A DNA stretch of 64,000 nucleotides from Isoetes taiwanensis (taxonomy: Eukaryota; Streptophyta; Lycopodiopsida; Isoetales; Isoetaceae). The DNA lies in the NCBI GenBank assembly GCA_021234155.1, contig JAJEKV010000086.1, positions 3,583,461-3,647,460 on the forward strand, written 5' to 3'. The position numbers and the translations under genes were made by a program. The notes under the pieces are model-generated. The model made no database searches. It was given only the letters and a program-made list of their open reading frames with translations, and was not told where the DNA came from. Positions 44,531 through 54,410 of the stretch are shown here, piece by piece. Each line of letters starts with the position of its first letter. Within the stretch, counting starts at the first letter, position 1.

Positions 44531-45423
44531 AGTACGGTGGCAAGGCTTGCCGGGGGACATAATTATGAGAAACCAGTGGGGGCTGCTACATGCTCGTGCC
44601 TCGTCGCGAGGAAAATAGTGCCGCCAGAACAGGGGTGTTTGATTACTTCTCCTCATGTGGTTCTTTTGGCCGGGCTTCATTCTTTGAATAAGAGATTTTG
44701 CATTGTATTCGAAAGTGACCCGTTAGCGGGGAGTGCCTAAGGGGGATTCTTGATAGGCTTGACCGCCCTCTTGAATCCTACCATCGCAGTGTTCTCGTGA
44801 TGAGAGAGACCACCTGGCCAGAGTTGAAGAAGCCGTAGATCCACCAAATCCGGATATGCCCGGCTCCACCCGATGTGGACTACGATGTGATCAAGAACAC
44901 ACCATTCGATCTGGACATTCTTAATGATCCCAATTTCACTGCCACAGCGTTCGAGAGCTTTCAGGGAGATCCTATGGTTGCTTCTTCTAGCCATGGCCCT
45001 GGCCATACGGAACCTGATCCTTTTGTGGAGCCTGTTCTCGATGAGGAACCCCGAATTTTGTATGAAAATAATGTAAATTGTACACTAATACTCTTGTAAA
45101 ACGGACTACCTCTTCCGGAGTCCTTGCTTGTTTTGGCAAATTTTTTAATATGCAAATCTATGAATTGAATTTTTAACTATTTTTGTGATGTTATATTTCT
45201 CCAGCTTCATTACATGCAATGCTAGAATTTTTAATGGCGCCAATAAATGGCACTTTAGATGCATATTTTTTCTAAATGGCGCCATAATTGCTCAAAAAAT
45301 TGGCATAAAGTTGACTAAGAAGGATTTTCATTCCTAATTGGAATCACGAAATTTCTCATTTTAATGAAATTGTGCTTTATATCAAAGGTAGCCTTTTCTG
45401 CGACTGGAGCTTTTAGCGGTCTT

Positions 45424-45611
45424 CTAAATTTTGTTAATGCCATACTGAGGAATACGTGCCTTTAGATGTCTTTTAATTCTTGTTAATGCGATAATGAGGA
45501 GAATGGCAACGAACAATGCACCTATAAGACCTGCTATAACACCTGCTTTAGATTTTCTCTTTGAAGTACGGGTTGGTGGAGAAGATGTTGGTGGAGATGC
45601 AATTGAGGATG
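45424..45611 (-). pseudogene. duplicated 3' end of lectin receptor exon
   Basis: The minus strand encodes SPPTSSPPTRTSKRKSKAGV, the membrane segment and RIKRHLKARIPQYGINKI, identical to the end of the exon at 50085-50272. It is present only because the 4.27-kb duplication started inside that exon. Upstream codons are unrelated. Confidence 0.92.
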
Positions 45612-46014
45612 CAATTGACGTGGTAGAACTTAAAAGCTTATACATGTCCTCCACTTTGGCTGCTCGTTGGCAGTGGGACAAAAACTAGCTAGTTTGTAAA
45701 AAGACTAGTCTAGACCAGTAAAAGTTGGTTTACAGATTACTGTGGTTGGTTTACTGGTTACTGTAAAAAGCCCTCTGGTCCTAGGATGCCCAAAAAGTCA
45801 TACGTGGCAGGCGGCACTAGGCTGGTGACGTTGGGTTCAACGATGCCCCTAGAGTTGCCCTTAGGATCCGAAAACTTCCTCAAGGTGGGATTGTATCCTG
45901 CCTACAAAGTGTGCATGTATGGCCAAAGTTTTGCCCAACGGATGTGTGGTGAGTTGGTATAGGCCTAGTAATGCCAAAAATAAGTGTTCATTTGGTCATG
46001 GGTTCAAACCTTCC
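45612..46014. other. 403-bp spacer between duplication units, with tRNA-like piece
   Basis: Unique sequence between the two units. At about 45942-46012 it has GTGGTGAGTTGGTATAGGCC (A-box-like) and 50 bases later GGGTTCAAACC (B-box-like), the internal promoter layout of a tRNA-derived SINE. The spacer ends directly at the start of unit 2. Confidence 0.45.
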
Positions 46015-47321
46015 AATCTTGAGGGGCTTTATGATTCTTCGCAATCGGATGAACGAGTCGAAAAACTCGCCTTCATTCGTTGTCAAGGCAATAGCCCAGC
46101 AGAAACTACCCGCCATTGTGGACACGGCCTGGCTAAAATCAGTGAGCAAGAAGAAGACAAGACAACCTAGGGATACACCTGCAGCCGACAAAGACTCCTC
46201 ATCTTCTACTGAGGATGTCCAGGAACCGGAGGAAGGGAAGGCGGCGGGCAAGAGGAAAGTTAAGAGAAAGGATCACAAAGATCCAGATATGGAAAAGAAG
46301 GAAAAGAAGCAAGCTAAAGAAAACCAAGAGAAGGAAAAGGAAGAGAAGGAAGATAAAGAAAAGAGGGAAAAGAAGGAAAAGAAAAAGGAAAGGAAAGAAA
46401 AGGATAGGGAAGGCAAGGGGCGGAAGAAGAAAAGGCGGGACAGAAAAGGAGGGAAAGGAAGTGGAGACAGAGAGAAACAGATGGGAAAAGAAGAAGAAGC
46501 ACAGTAGGAGACCATTCGAAGGAGAGGACACCTAAAAACAAAGGAGAGCCTCGGACTCCAAGTCCTCGAAGAAGTCCTAGAAGTGGTGGTGAACCTCCCG
46601 AGCCCAAGGCATAGCGAGGATCCTGCCAGGACACCGGCCAAAGGGTCCCTATTAAGAAGCCGAGCTAAAGAAGGTCACATTAAGAATAGCTCAAAGACTT
46701 GCTAGAGGTGCCCTGCAAATCTTCAATGGAAAGGTCAAGAGGAAAAGACTCAAGAGAATACACTTTGCAAAAAATTTTACGATCACCCATCTGTTTCCTC
46801 TCGGGTCACATTCATTAAAAAAATAGACGTGTTCAAATTATATCAAGGGCCAGCAAATCTGACATCTAGACCAAGGAATATGGAGCACGTCAAAACTTTG
46901 GTGGAGTCCTTTCAGAGAGACCCACATCCAGTCTTCACTCCCGCTGATGTGATTCCATTCAATCCCCTCACAAACAAACTGGTCCCTTGGAAAACCGAGG
47001 ATGACCTCATGGGGATGCACTATTATATAGTGAATGGTAATCATTCGATTATGGTCGCTTCGGCTTGTATGTAGAAGACTCGGCACACCAAAGTCCCAAG
47101 AGCAAATGTCAAAGATTTATCTTGAACGGAATTGCCGAGTGTTATCTGGCACAGTCAACGAACAGGAATGCCTGCAGCTCAGTTGTGAAGTCAATGATAT
47201 CACTGCGAAGACTATTTTCAAAGAGCCATTCATTGATAACATAACCCACCAAGGGCAATATGCTCTATCGCGAAGCTTCGATCCATTGGGACGCGGGCAA
47301 TCTCGCTCAGAACCATACAAG

Positions 47322-47470
47322 GTACATGTTTTAATTTTCTGCAAGATTATGAAATGGCGCCGTGTGGCACCATTTCCTCACCAAATGGCACCACGGCACC
47401 ATTTGTTCACCAAATGGCGCCACGGCGCCATTTGCTCATTAAATGTTCGTCTAACTTCTTGTTGTTTTCA
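47322..47470 (+). other. intron with ATGGCGCCAT-type palindromes
   Basis: ATACAAG|GTACAT ... TTGTTTTCAG|CGTTAT is a well-formed 149-bp intron, conserved in copy 1 (42674-42824). It holds three ATGGC(G/A)CCA(C/T)GGC(G/A)CCATTT-like palindromes in a row, leaving little other sequence. Confidence 0.8.
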
Positions 47471-48541
47471 GCGTTATCTGGCTTTGGCTGAAGTTACCAT
47501 GCGTGGTAAGCATCCTAAAGATTTCAATCAGTGGGTCTTCATGCCAGAGGACATTTTTCAGTTATTCGTGTCCCTATGGAACTTGTGGAAATCTTGCAAG
47601 CTAAAAGACAACAAGGGTCAAACTATTACACATGGCGGGCAAAAGAATCGACTACTTCAGTCGGTCGGACCTACGAGGTGCATGAGGGGTATGGACTACT
47701 TAAGACCGGGTTACGTTCGAGGGAAGTCTTTGGATGGGAAGACCTTCAAAGGTCACCGGTGATTATCTGGTAAGCAATTCTTCAAGGCAAGGGCAAAGAC
47801 ACTAAGATCCATATCTTTCTTGAAGAAGGAGATTTTTGCATACGTGAAGGATAATTTTCCGAGGAAGTTCAAGTCCTTCATGATCTCAAGATCTTTAAAG
47901 ATCTTGGGGCCGAGGATCTGGACGATTTCCATGGCCACCTTGCATAGTAAGTGGGTTGAAACCGGAGTGAGCAAGGAAGGCATTTTTGATAGCGTGCCAC
48001 CGCCTTGGCAAGATTCATACGCAATGTTGTCTTGAAGAGAGGATCTTGAAGACTTCCGTTGCGGTTGAACTAACAGACGACAAGGGACAAGTTGTTTGCA
48101 CTCTGTGCCCGGTATCCTTGATTGCCACGGACACTAGAGGCATATTTCCAATGTGGGACAAAACCACACTAACAAATTTCTTTAATACGGTTGTAAAAAG
48201 AACACCACAACTGATTCTTTTTGGATAGTGGTCTTTGCAAGGCGGAGCACAACTTTTTGATTTCATCGTATTGGATGATCCGGATTCCATCGAGTTTATA
48301 TTGGCATGTATGAGGGGCGAATACAAGAATCCGCCTCCCCGGGGAGTTCGGGGAGACCCATTCACTAGTGTATGCCACAAAGATTGAACCCGCTTGAAGG
48401 TCCTCTGCCGAAACAATTGACCTCAAGTTCCCCTTCAGCGATCATCCTCAAGAACTGCCACGGTTCACGTGCCTAACGAAGAAGACGAAGGCGGGAGGCC
48501 AGGGCTATGGCGGTAAGCTCTGCAGCGGCGGTCGGTGCAAC

Positions 48542-49190
48542 CGGGGATAGGTTCAATACGGTATGTTTTATCACGGAATACGTATGAATTGTATGATCTG
48601 ACACAAATTTGCCGTATAAAAGCAAAAATATCGGCAAAAACAATTCCGGCGTCGGAAGATTTTCGCGCGTCTGTAAAACAACTATATCAGCGTCTGTGAA
48701 AAATTTTTCAGCGTCTGTGAAAACCTTGAGAACAGCGTCTGTGAAACCAAAATTTTTCACAGTCGCAAAAACAACGCTCCACGGCGTCTGCGGACTTTTT
48801 CGTCTGCGATTTAGATGTTTTTCCGACGCGTCAAAATCTTCCGACGCGAATTGTTTTTTAGGTATTTTTTTGCCGTATTTTTTTTTTTTTGAACACGCTT
48901 TTGCGTCTGCGAAATGGCCGGATAAGCGTCTGCGAAAAAATTTTTTAATCGCGCTATCCGCGAAGCTTTCGCGTGCGCGCCGATGTCGCCCGTCCTTTTT
49001 GCGCCGCGATTCTTTCTATTTCGGCGTCGCGAAAAAATTTTCGTGCAAGCCATCCGCGAAGGTTTCCGCGTCGCGAAGATTTTTTCCTGGCGAGGTATTT
49101 ATACGTTAAATCATTATTTTATTAAAAAATACGTATTTTTAACTTTATCGTCCGAAATTTTAATTTTGTGCGTATAGAACCTATCCTCAG
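48542..49190. mobile_element. hAT-type MITE, copy 3 (in unit 2), at an intron end
   Basis: Ends CGGGGATAGGTTCAATACG and CGTATAGAACCTATCCTCAG. With donor GGCG|GTAAGC at 48513 the element makes up almost the whole intron, and its last bases CTCAG provide the acceptor, because the next exon starts exactly at 49191 and reads DAVARLAGG in frame. The interior is rich in GCGTCTG words as in copies 1 and 2. Confidence 0.8.
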
Positions 49191-49713
49191 ATGCGGTGGC
49201 AAGGCTTGCCGGGGGACATAATTATGAGAAACCAGTGGGGCTGCTACATGCTTTCGTTACCTCGTCGCGAGAAAATAGTGCCAGCCCGCCGGGAGAACGG
49301 GTGTTTGATTACTTCTCCGGTGGTTCTTTTGGCCGGGCTTCATTCTTTGAACAAGAGATTTTGCATTGTATTCGAAAGTGACCGGTTAAGCGGGGAGTGC
49401 CTAAGGGGATTCTTGATAGGCTTGACCGCCCTCTTGAATCCTACCATCGCAAATTCTGTGGCGGAGAGACCACTAACGTAGTTGAAGAAGTCAGAGATCC
49501 ACCAAATCCAGATATGCCCGAAGCTCCACCCGATGTGGACTACGATGTGATCAAGAACACACCATTCGATCTGGACATTCTTAATGATCCCAATTTCACT
49601 GCCACAGCGTTCGAGAGCTTTCAGGGAGATCCTATGGTTGCTTCTTCTAGCCATGGCCCTGGCCATACGGAACCTGATCCTTTTGTGGAGCCTGTTCCTG
49701 ATGAGGAACCCTG

Positions 49714-50116
49714 AATTTTGTATGAAAATAATGTAAATTGTACACTAATACTCTTGTAAACAGACTACCTCTTCCGAGTCCTTGCTTGTTTTGGCAAATT
49801 TTTTTAATATGCAAATCTATGAATTCGGAATTTTTAACTATTTTTGTGATGTTATATTTCTCCAGCTTCATTACATGCAATGCTAGAATTTTTAATGGCG
49901 CCAATAAATGGCACTTTAGATGCATATTTTTTTTAAATGGCGCCATAATTGCTCAAAAAATTGGCATAAAGTTGACTAAAAAGGATTTTCATTCCTAATT
50001 GGAATCACGAAATTTCTCATTTTAATGAAATTGTGCTTTATATCAAAGGTAGCCTTTTCTGCGACTGGAGCTTTTAGCGGTCTTCTAAATTTTGTTAATG
50101 CCATACTGAGGAATAC
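49714..50116. other. convergent 3' flanks
   Basis: Between the stop of the plus-strand methyltransferase-like copy 2 and the minus-strand lectin exon end. It contains two ATGGCGCCA sites (near 49894 and 49937). The same stretch is at 45053-45430 in unit 1. Confidence 0.6.
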
Positions 50117-51623
50117 GTGCCTTTAGATGTCTTTTAATTCTTGTTAATGCGATAATGAGGAGAATGGCAACGAACAATGCACCTATAAGACCTGCTATAA
50201 CACCTGCTTTAGATTTTCTCTTTGAAGTACGGGTTGGTGGAGAAGATGTTGGTGGAGATGCAATTGAGGATGAAGAACCTTGCATCCGAATTAAGGCAGT
50301 CGAATTGTAGGTATTTGAAGCCAACCTTTTAAGTGTGTAAACTTCTGTCAAAGTATAACAGGTTCTAGAAATGTTGGTTGTTTTAAAAAATGCAGCCTTG
50401 CATGAACAATTAGCTTTACACAGGTTCTGGCAATCATCTATAGAACTAGCATTGCTTCCATTCATGTAAGACAGAGGAGGATAATCATAATCTTCCATCT
50501 GAACAAAGTGTTGGTTGCTTGAAGGGTCACTGGAATTGCAGACAAGGGAAACATTGGTATTGCAGCCCAGGTTAGGTTCTGAGTATACTGAAGTGAACTT
50601 GTCAGACACAAGTGATCCATTTCCAGTTGAAATGTTTAAACAGCTGCATTGACCTGAAATGCACAGCCCATATGATCCACAAGTGCCAGGTAAACTGCAA
50701 TTGTCCACTCCACTTGGAAGATCAAAGATCATTTGCCAGTCAGTAGCATTATCCCAAGCATAAACCTCTACTTTACCCTTGGAGTTTATTTGTAGGTATT
50801 GTAAAGGCTTAGAAGATGGAATTGAAATTTTTATATCAGGCTTAGAATGACTTGTGAGAAAAAGATCCAGACTGCCTTTGTTGAACTGTGCATACGGATC
50901 ATTAAGAACATTAGAGGTATTTTGAGAGGTATTCCTCCAGTAAACCTGTGGATCTGGTGCCTGCGCATATAGAAAAAGCCCTGTCTTTTCAACTTGAAGG
51001 TAGTAAAGGCCCTCTGAATAATTTGAAGCAGAAGAACTGGCACGAAGCTTGTTACTTGCACTTAAAGTTTGTGTCAACAACAGTGCATCAGTAGGATGGT
51101 CAAAACTCTTCCATACAGTTTGACTCTCATTAGCAAGAAGTACCAGATTCCCATCTCTTTGCAAAGAAATCTTAGTAGCATTGCTAGTGCTGGTAGACCA
51201 AACAGCGGTATTATCATAATCCCTAAGCACCATATTTCCATCAGATTGGAGTTGCAAGATTGCATTTCCCCCAACAGCTTTGTCCCTATTGGCTGTCCAG
51301 ACTACACGAGGCTTGCTATTATCGTCATTATGAAATATTAAGACAGATAAAAAATGATTTGCAGTGTTGTTCCTAAAAAACCCAAAGGCATAATTTACCC
51401 CTCCACTGGAATTCGAGAGCACTACCCTCATAAGGCTCCCATCAGGGTAGTTACTCTGTTCTAAGCTGTGATCATTATACCATATATTCGAAGGAACACC
51501 ACCAGCTTGTGCTTGGGATGGCGAAGTCTGACAAGAAGCACCTGAAATAAGGAATGAAAATGCTAAGCAAATAGGAACATATACCCGAATGGAGCTAATA
51601 ATGGCTTTCCTCTTGGAGTTCAT
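50117..51623 (-). CDS. G-type lectin S-receptor-like kinase, ectodomain and membrane exon
   Basis: ATG at 51623. Residues 1-32 form a signal peptide (VYVPICLAFSFLISGASC); then a bulb-lectin domain (about 40-190; VVWTANRDKAVGGNA, LQSDGNMVLRD, DGNLVL, WKSFDHPTD), an S-locus glycoprotein region, a short cysteine cluster DNCSLPGTCGSYGLCISGQC (about 305), a PAN-like region with paired cysteines (about 370-450), and a membrane helix AGVIAGLIGALFVAILLIIA (about 476-495) followed by basic residues. The frame is intact and ends at a stop at 50085, but kinase sequence should follow; a donor GCAC|GTATTC at 50117/50116 would splice in phase to the kinase exon at 28259. Sugar-binding plasma-membrane receptor. 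Confidence 0.85.
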
Positions 51624-51717
51624 CGGCCTATTGCGCCCTGGGTCTTCTCAACGCCCTGGAAAAATCTTATGAAAGGTCTAAAAGGTCCGATTAAGAATGA
51701 GTAGTGGAAATCATGCA

Positions 51718-52116
51718 CAAATTGTAATTGATGACCAAATTGAAAGGATTTGTCTTCAATCTCTCATCATTTGAGTTCGTACAACTCATTTATTAGTGGT
51801 TGGTAGCGCTAGTGAGGAAGAAGAAAAGCAATTTCCACATTCATTAAAGACACTTCAATCAATGGCCCACTGTAAGCATAAAGGCACCTATATTAACCAT
51901 CCGGAATAAACCGTCGTTTAAAGCTCAAACAAATTGCAATTGATGACCAAATTGAAAGTATTTGTCTTCAATCTCTCATCATCGTACAATTCATTTATTA
52001 GTATTTGGTAGCGCTAGTGAGCAATTTTCACATTAAGACACTTCAATCAATGGCCCACTGTAAGCATAAAGGCATCTATATCAACCATCCGGAATGAACC
52101 CTCGTTTAAAGCTCAT
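51718..52116. repeat. ~210-bp tandem duplication upstream of lectin receptor
   Basis: Copies start with CAAATTG(T/C)AATTGATGACC at 51718 and 51930 and both end with CATCCGGAAT(A/G)AACC.TCGTTTAAAGCTC. The second lacks about 23 bp. The array begins ~95 bp upstream of the ATG and therefore probably lies in the promoter/5' leader. Confidence 0.88.
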
Positions 52117-53133
52117 ATGAGGTGGAATTTTGTCTAAGCTCATTTTCGATACTGCTTTGATACAAAGTTAGCAAATTTGATACGGAACAGAAATCAGTCA
52201 TATACCAGAATAGAGAGGATCTAATGCTGAAAATCCACTAGTCCGCTACAATTCTTTAACTATCTCGACCAAATTCGACTGCCTAGAAGCTTAATATGGG
52301 GATTTGGAGATTGTTTTTTGATCTGCGACAAGCTCTCGATAGCGGGAATCCATGGAAGAGAAAAAGTCGGCAGAACTGAATAATTTGGCATAATAGATCT
52401 TATTATTTGTAAATATATAAATTGAATTGAACGATTGTATCTGGTCACGGAGACCAATCGTACTGTTTCCTTGATCCTGGGCCCTTAGATATAGGCATAT
52501 TTTTTGTTGTGAGATCTGGGCCCCTCATGTAGGCTTTTGACGGAGTCAAATGCTTACATGGCTCTATAACCATCCAAATGAAATTGAATACACAGTATGC
52601 TGCTGCAAAGCAATACGTCTTCAAACTTGGCTTCTTAGTGAAGCCCACCTTCCTCCATCTCCCTGATCCAGCACACAAAAACCATAGCAACAAACAGGCC
52701 AGGGGAATCGAACCCCTTGCGCAGAGCGCAACCCAAAGGCCTGTCCTCCCCTAAAGGGGGTCGGGGGCTATTCCCATGCAGTATGCAGATGTAAGCCCAT
52801 GTAAGCATCCAAATGTCAAGCCGAATTACAAAAGTAAACCACACAAACTTTCCACACACAAACCAGACACTTTTTTTTAGCTTTTCGCTATGTCTTCACC
52901 CACAGGCACAATGCCAAGCCATGGGTAGCCATGGCGAGCCTGTGACCACAAGCACGATTATAAACATGCCCTCCTCAACCCGGCAACACAATCGCCCTTC
53001 CTTGCATGAACAGAACAAATCAAAGAGATAAGTTCCTCACCTGTACACAGCTAGCAGAGGATGGTCGGATTCAAAGCAGAGCACAAGATAGATCCTTAGA
53101 GTCGCCTCCTGCAGGTTCGAATGCGGCATAGAC
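52117..53133. other. non-coding; SINE-like B-box piece
   Basis: No gene is seen. On the minus strand at about 52695-52745 TGCGCTCTGCGCAAGGGGTTCGATTCCCC contains a perfect pol III B-box (GGTTCGATTCC), suggesting a tRNA-derived SINE head of which the A-box is unclear. GTCACGGAGACCAATCG at about 52445 resembles the 3' end of the LINE at 58988. Confidence 0.4.
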
Positions 53134-53640
53134 CACAAGGCCCCCAAAAAATAACTGTTATCAATTTTTTACAACAATTTTTGAATAAAATCACTATAAT
53201 AAAGCAATATTATTCTGTGGGCTAATATGTTGAATAACTATGGATGATTACATCACATGGCTCATTCTTATGATTTATTGTTTTAATTTTCTACCACAGT
53301 TTAGAATTATGGTATTTTTATGGTGGTTAAAATATTTAGTCTAATACTATGGTTTAAGTAGTGCTTTAGGAATACGTGTCATAAACTAGCAACGGTTTAT
53401 GTATTAGTTGTTGATGCAACTTCAAGTGGTTACCTAATAAAGTTGGTCATATTTTTTTATATGAACAAATATTGTTCCATACAATAAATTGTCAATGTTT
53501 TTTATCGAGAAAAATAGGCTAATTGCCAATAATTTCTTCATCAAAATAGGAATGGCTTGCATTTTTTATCAATGGTGTTTTGACAATGCAATTGGTATTA
53601 GTTTATTCGTATAAGTGATGGCGATGGCGATGAAGCGGCT

Positions 53641-53700
53641 AGAAGCGAATGCCTTGGCAAACTTTTAGCAAGAAGCGAATGCCTTGGCAAACTTTTAGCA
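53641..53700. repeat. perfect 30-bp tandem duplication in LINE leader
   Basis: AGAAGCGAATGCCTTGGCAA plus ACTTTTAGCA occurs twice without change, immediately upstream of the LINE ORF1. It may belong to the LINE 5' UTR. Confidence 0.9.
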
Positions 53701-53732
53701 GTCTGGAGATGCACATGTAAAGGTTTGGAAGT

Positions 53733-54410
53733 ATGACAGGAAGAAAACAAAAACAGAAAAACTATGAAGATCCGGCAGATGGAGATTTCATACTGACCCA
53801 AGGAGCATGGGAATTGTTGATGCAGAAGATCTCGGCACTGGATACAATACAGGAGGAAGTAAAACAAGTGAGAACTTTACTGGACAAGGTGGCTACTCTA
53901 CAGTCTCGTGTTGAAACCCTTGAAGGAAGAATTGAGCTCTTGGAAAGAAATAACCAACAGCCACAATCTGCAAACCCCCCAGACCTGAAGACTGAAGTAC
54001 AATCAGTGTTAGCTGAGGAAAGAGACAGACACAAAAGAGCCCTTAGGATACGAATTATTGGAGTACCCGAAATAGCAGAGGAAAAAACCAAAGACATGGC
54101 TGTTCAATTCTGCCAAAAACACTTGAAAATGGAAGATCCTGTTATCACAGATGCATGGAGGACTGGGAGAAAAATAGAAGATAAAGTCAGACATATTTTA
54201 GTTAAATGTAGAGATGAGGCATCTCGAACAGAGATCTTGAAACAAGGGTCAATGCTGAAAGGCACCACTTACCGAATATGCGAGGACCTGACATGGCAGC
54301 AGCTGCAATCCCGTCCAGAGGCCATTCGACAAGTGAAGAAAGCACGGGCATCTGGGAAATGGGCAGTGTACAGAAACGGGCAGGTAATTATCAAAGATCG
54401 AACAGAATAG
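53733..54410 (+). CDS. LINE ORF1 protein (coiled coil, RRM, C-terminal domain)
   Basis: 225 codons from ATG to TAG. Residues about 36-72 form a heptad-patterned coiled coil (VRTLLDKVATLQSRVETLEG). Then comes LRIRIIGVPEIAEEKTKDMA, an RRM start, RTGRKIEDKVRHILVKCRDE and KGTTYRICEDLTWQQ..RPEAIRQVKKARASGK, the pattern of the C-terminal domain of vertebrate-L1-type ORF1 proteins (Transposase_22). No CCHC knuckle is present, unlike usual plant L1 ORF1. It would trimerise and coat LINE RNA. ORF2 follows in the same frame after the TAG. Confidence 0.82.
   Translation: MTGRKQKQKNYEDPADGDFILTQGAWELLMQKISALDTIQEEVKQVRTLLDKVATLQSRVETLEGRIELLERNNQQPQSANPPDLKTEVQSVLAEERDRHKRALRIRIIGVPEIAEEKTKDMAVQFCQKHLKMEDPVITDAWRTGRKIEDKVRHILVKCRDEASRTEILKQGSMLKGTTYRICEDLTWQQLQSRPEAIRQVKKARASGKWAVYRNGQVIIKDRTE

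Larger units (their letters stand above)
40019..45052 (+). pseudogene. ParB-like / DNA-methyltransferase-like gene, copy 1
   Basis: Exon 1 is 40019-40079 (ATG..CCTCAAG|GTACAT). The acceptor TTTGTTGCAG ends at 40916. Further on: a Lys/Glu-rich segment (41590-41860); a ParB-like domain (42160-42420: KIDVFKLYQGPANLTSRPRN, then YYIVNGNH); an intron 42674-42824; a helical middle; and a C-terminal segment with EKPVG near 44570, the pattern found before motif I of beta-class N4/N6 DNA methyltransferases. The frame is broken many times, and the AdoMet motif, clear in copy 2, is scrambled here. Its last codon differs from copy 2 (CGA for TGA), extending the frame to 45099. Function unknown; probably non-functional. 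Confidence 0.6.
41337..45611. repeat. tandem duplication, unit 1 (4275 bp)
   Basis: This segment is repeated in direct orientation at 46015-50272, separated by 403 bp. Start junctions share AATCTTGAGGGG; end junctions share GCAATTGAGGATG. The unit holds most of the ParB/methyltransferase-like gene, one hAT MITE and the last ~190 bp of the lectin receptor exon. The copies differ mainly by many 1-5-bp indels and substitutions. Confidence 0.95.
46020..49713 (+). pseudogene. ParB-like / DNA-methyltransferase-like gene, copy 2 (lacks 5' exons)
   Basis: This copy is less damaged. Visible parts: acidic/basic low-complexity helix (46190-46500); ParB-like domain (46770-47080; KIDVFKLYQGPANLTSRPRN, ..VIPFNPLTNK.., YYIVNGNHS); ERNCRVLSGTVNEQECLQLS; exon end 47321 with intron 47322-47470 and resumption at RYLALAEVTMRGKHPKDF; a helical region to SVPPPWQDSYAML; FPMWDKTTLTNFFNTVVKRT and FIVLDDPDSIEFILACMRGE (48140-48310); donor at 48512; then DAVARLAGGHNYEKPVG, FDYFSGGSFGRAS (AdoMet motif I) from 49191; stop TGA at 49711-49713. 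VLDDPDS sits where beta-class enzymes carry DPPY, so catalysis is doubtful. Confidence 0.65.
46015..50272. repeat. tandem duplication, unit 2 (4258 bp)
   Basis: Second copy of unit 1. Unlike unit 1 it runs on into the complete lectin exon, so its right edge is the original context of that exon, while unit 1 retains the original 5' part (exon 1 and intron 1) of the ParB/methyltransferase-like gene. Confidence 0.95.

Noticed and set aside
41337-50272. Two 4.27-kb direct repeats as LTRs of a giant retrotransposon
   Set aside because: Only 403 bp lies between them, they lack TG..CA ends and a primer-binding site, and they contain a spliced gene and part of a receptor exon; tandem duplication explains them better.
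52690-52760. tRNA gene on the minus strand
   Set aside because: A good B-box is present, but no acceptor stem or A-box could be paired; at most a SINE fragment.
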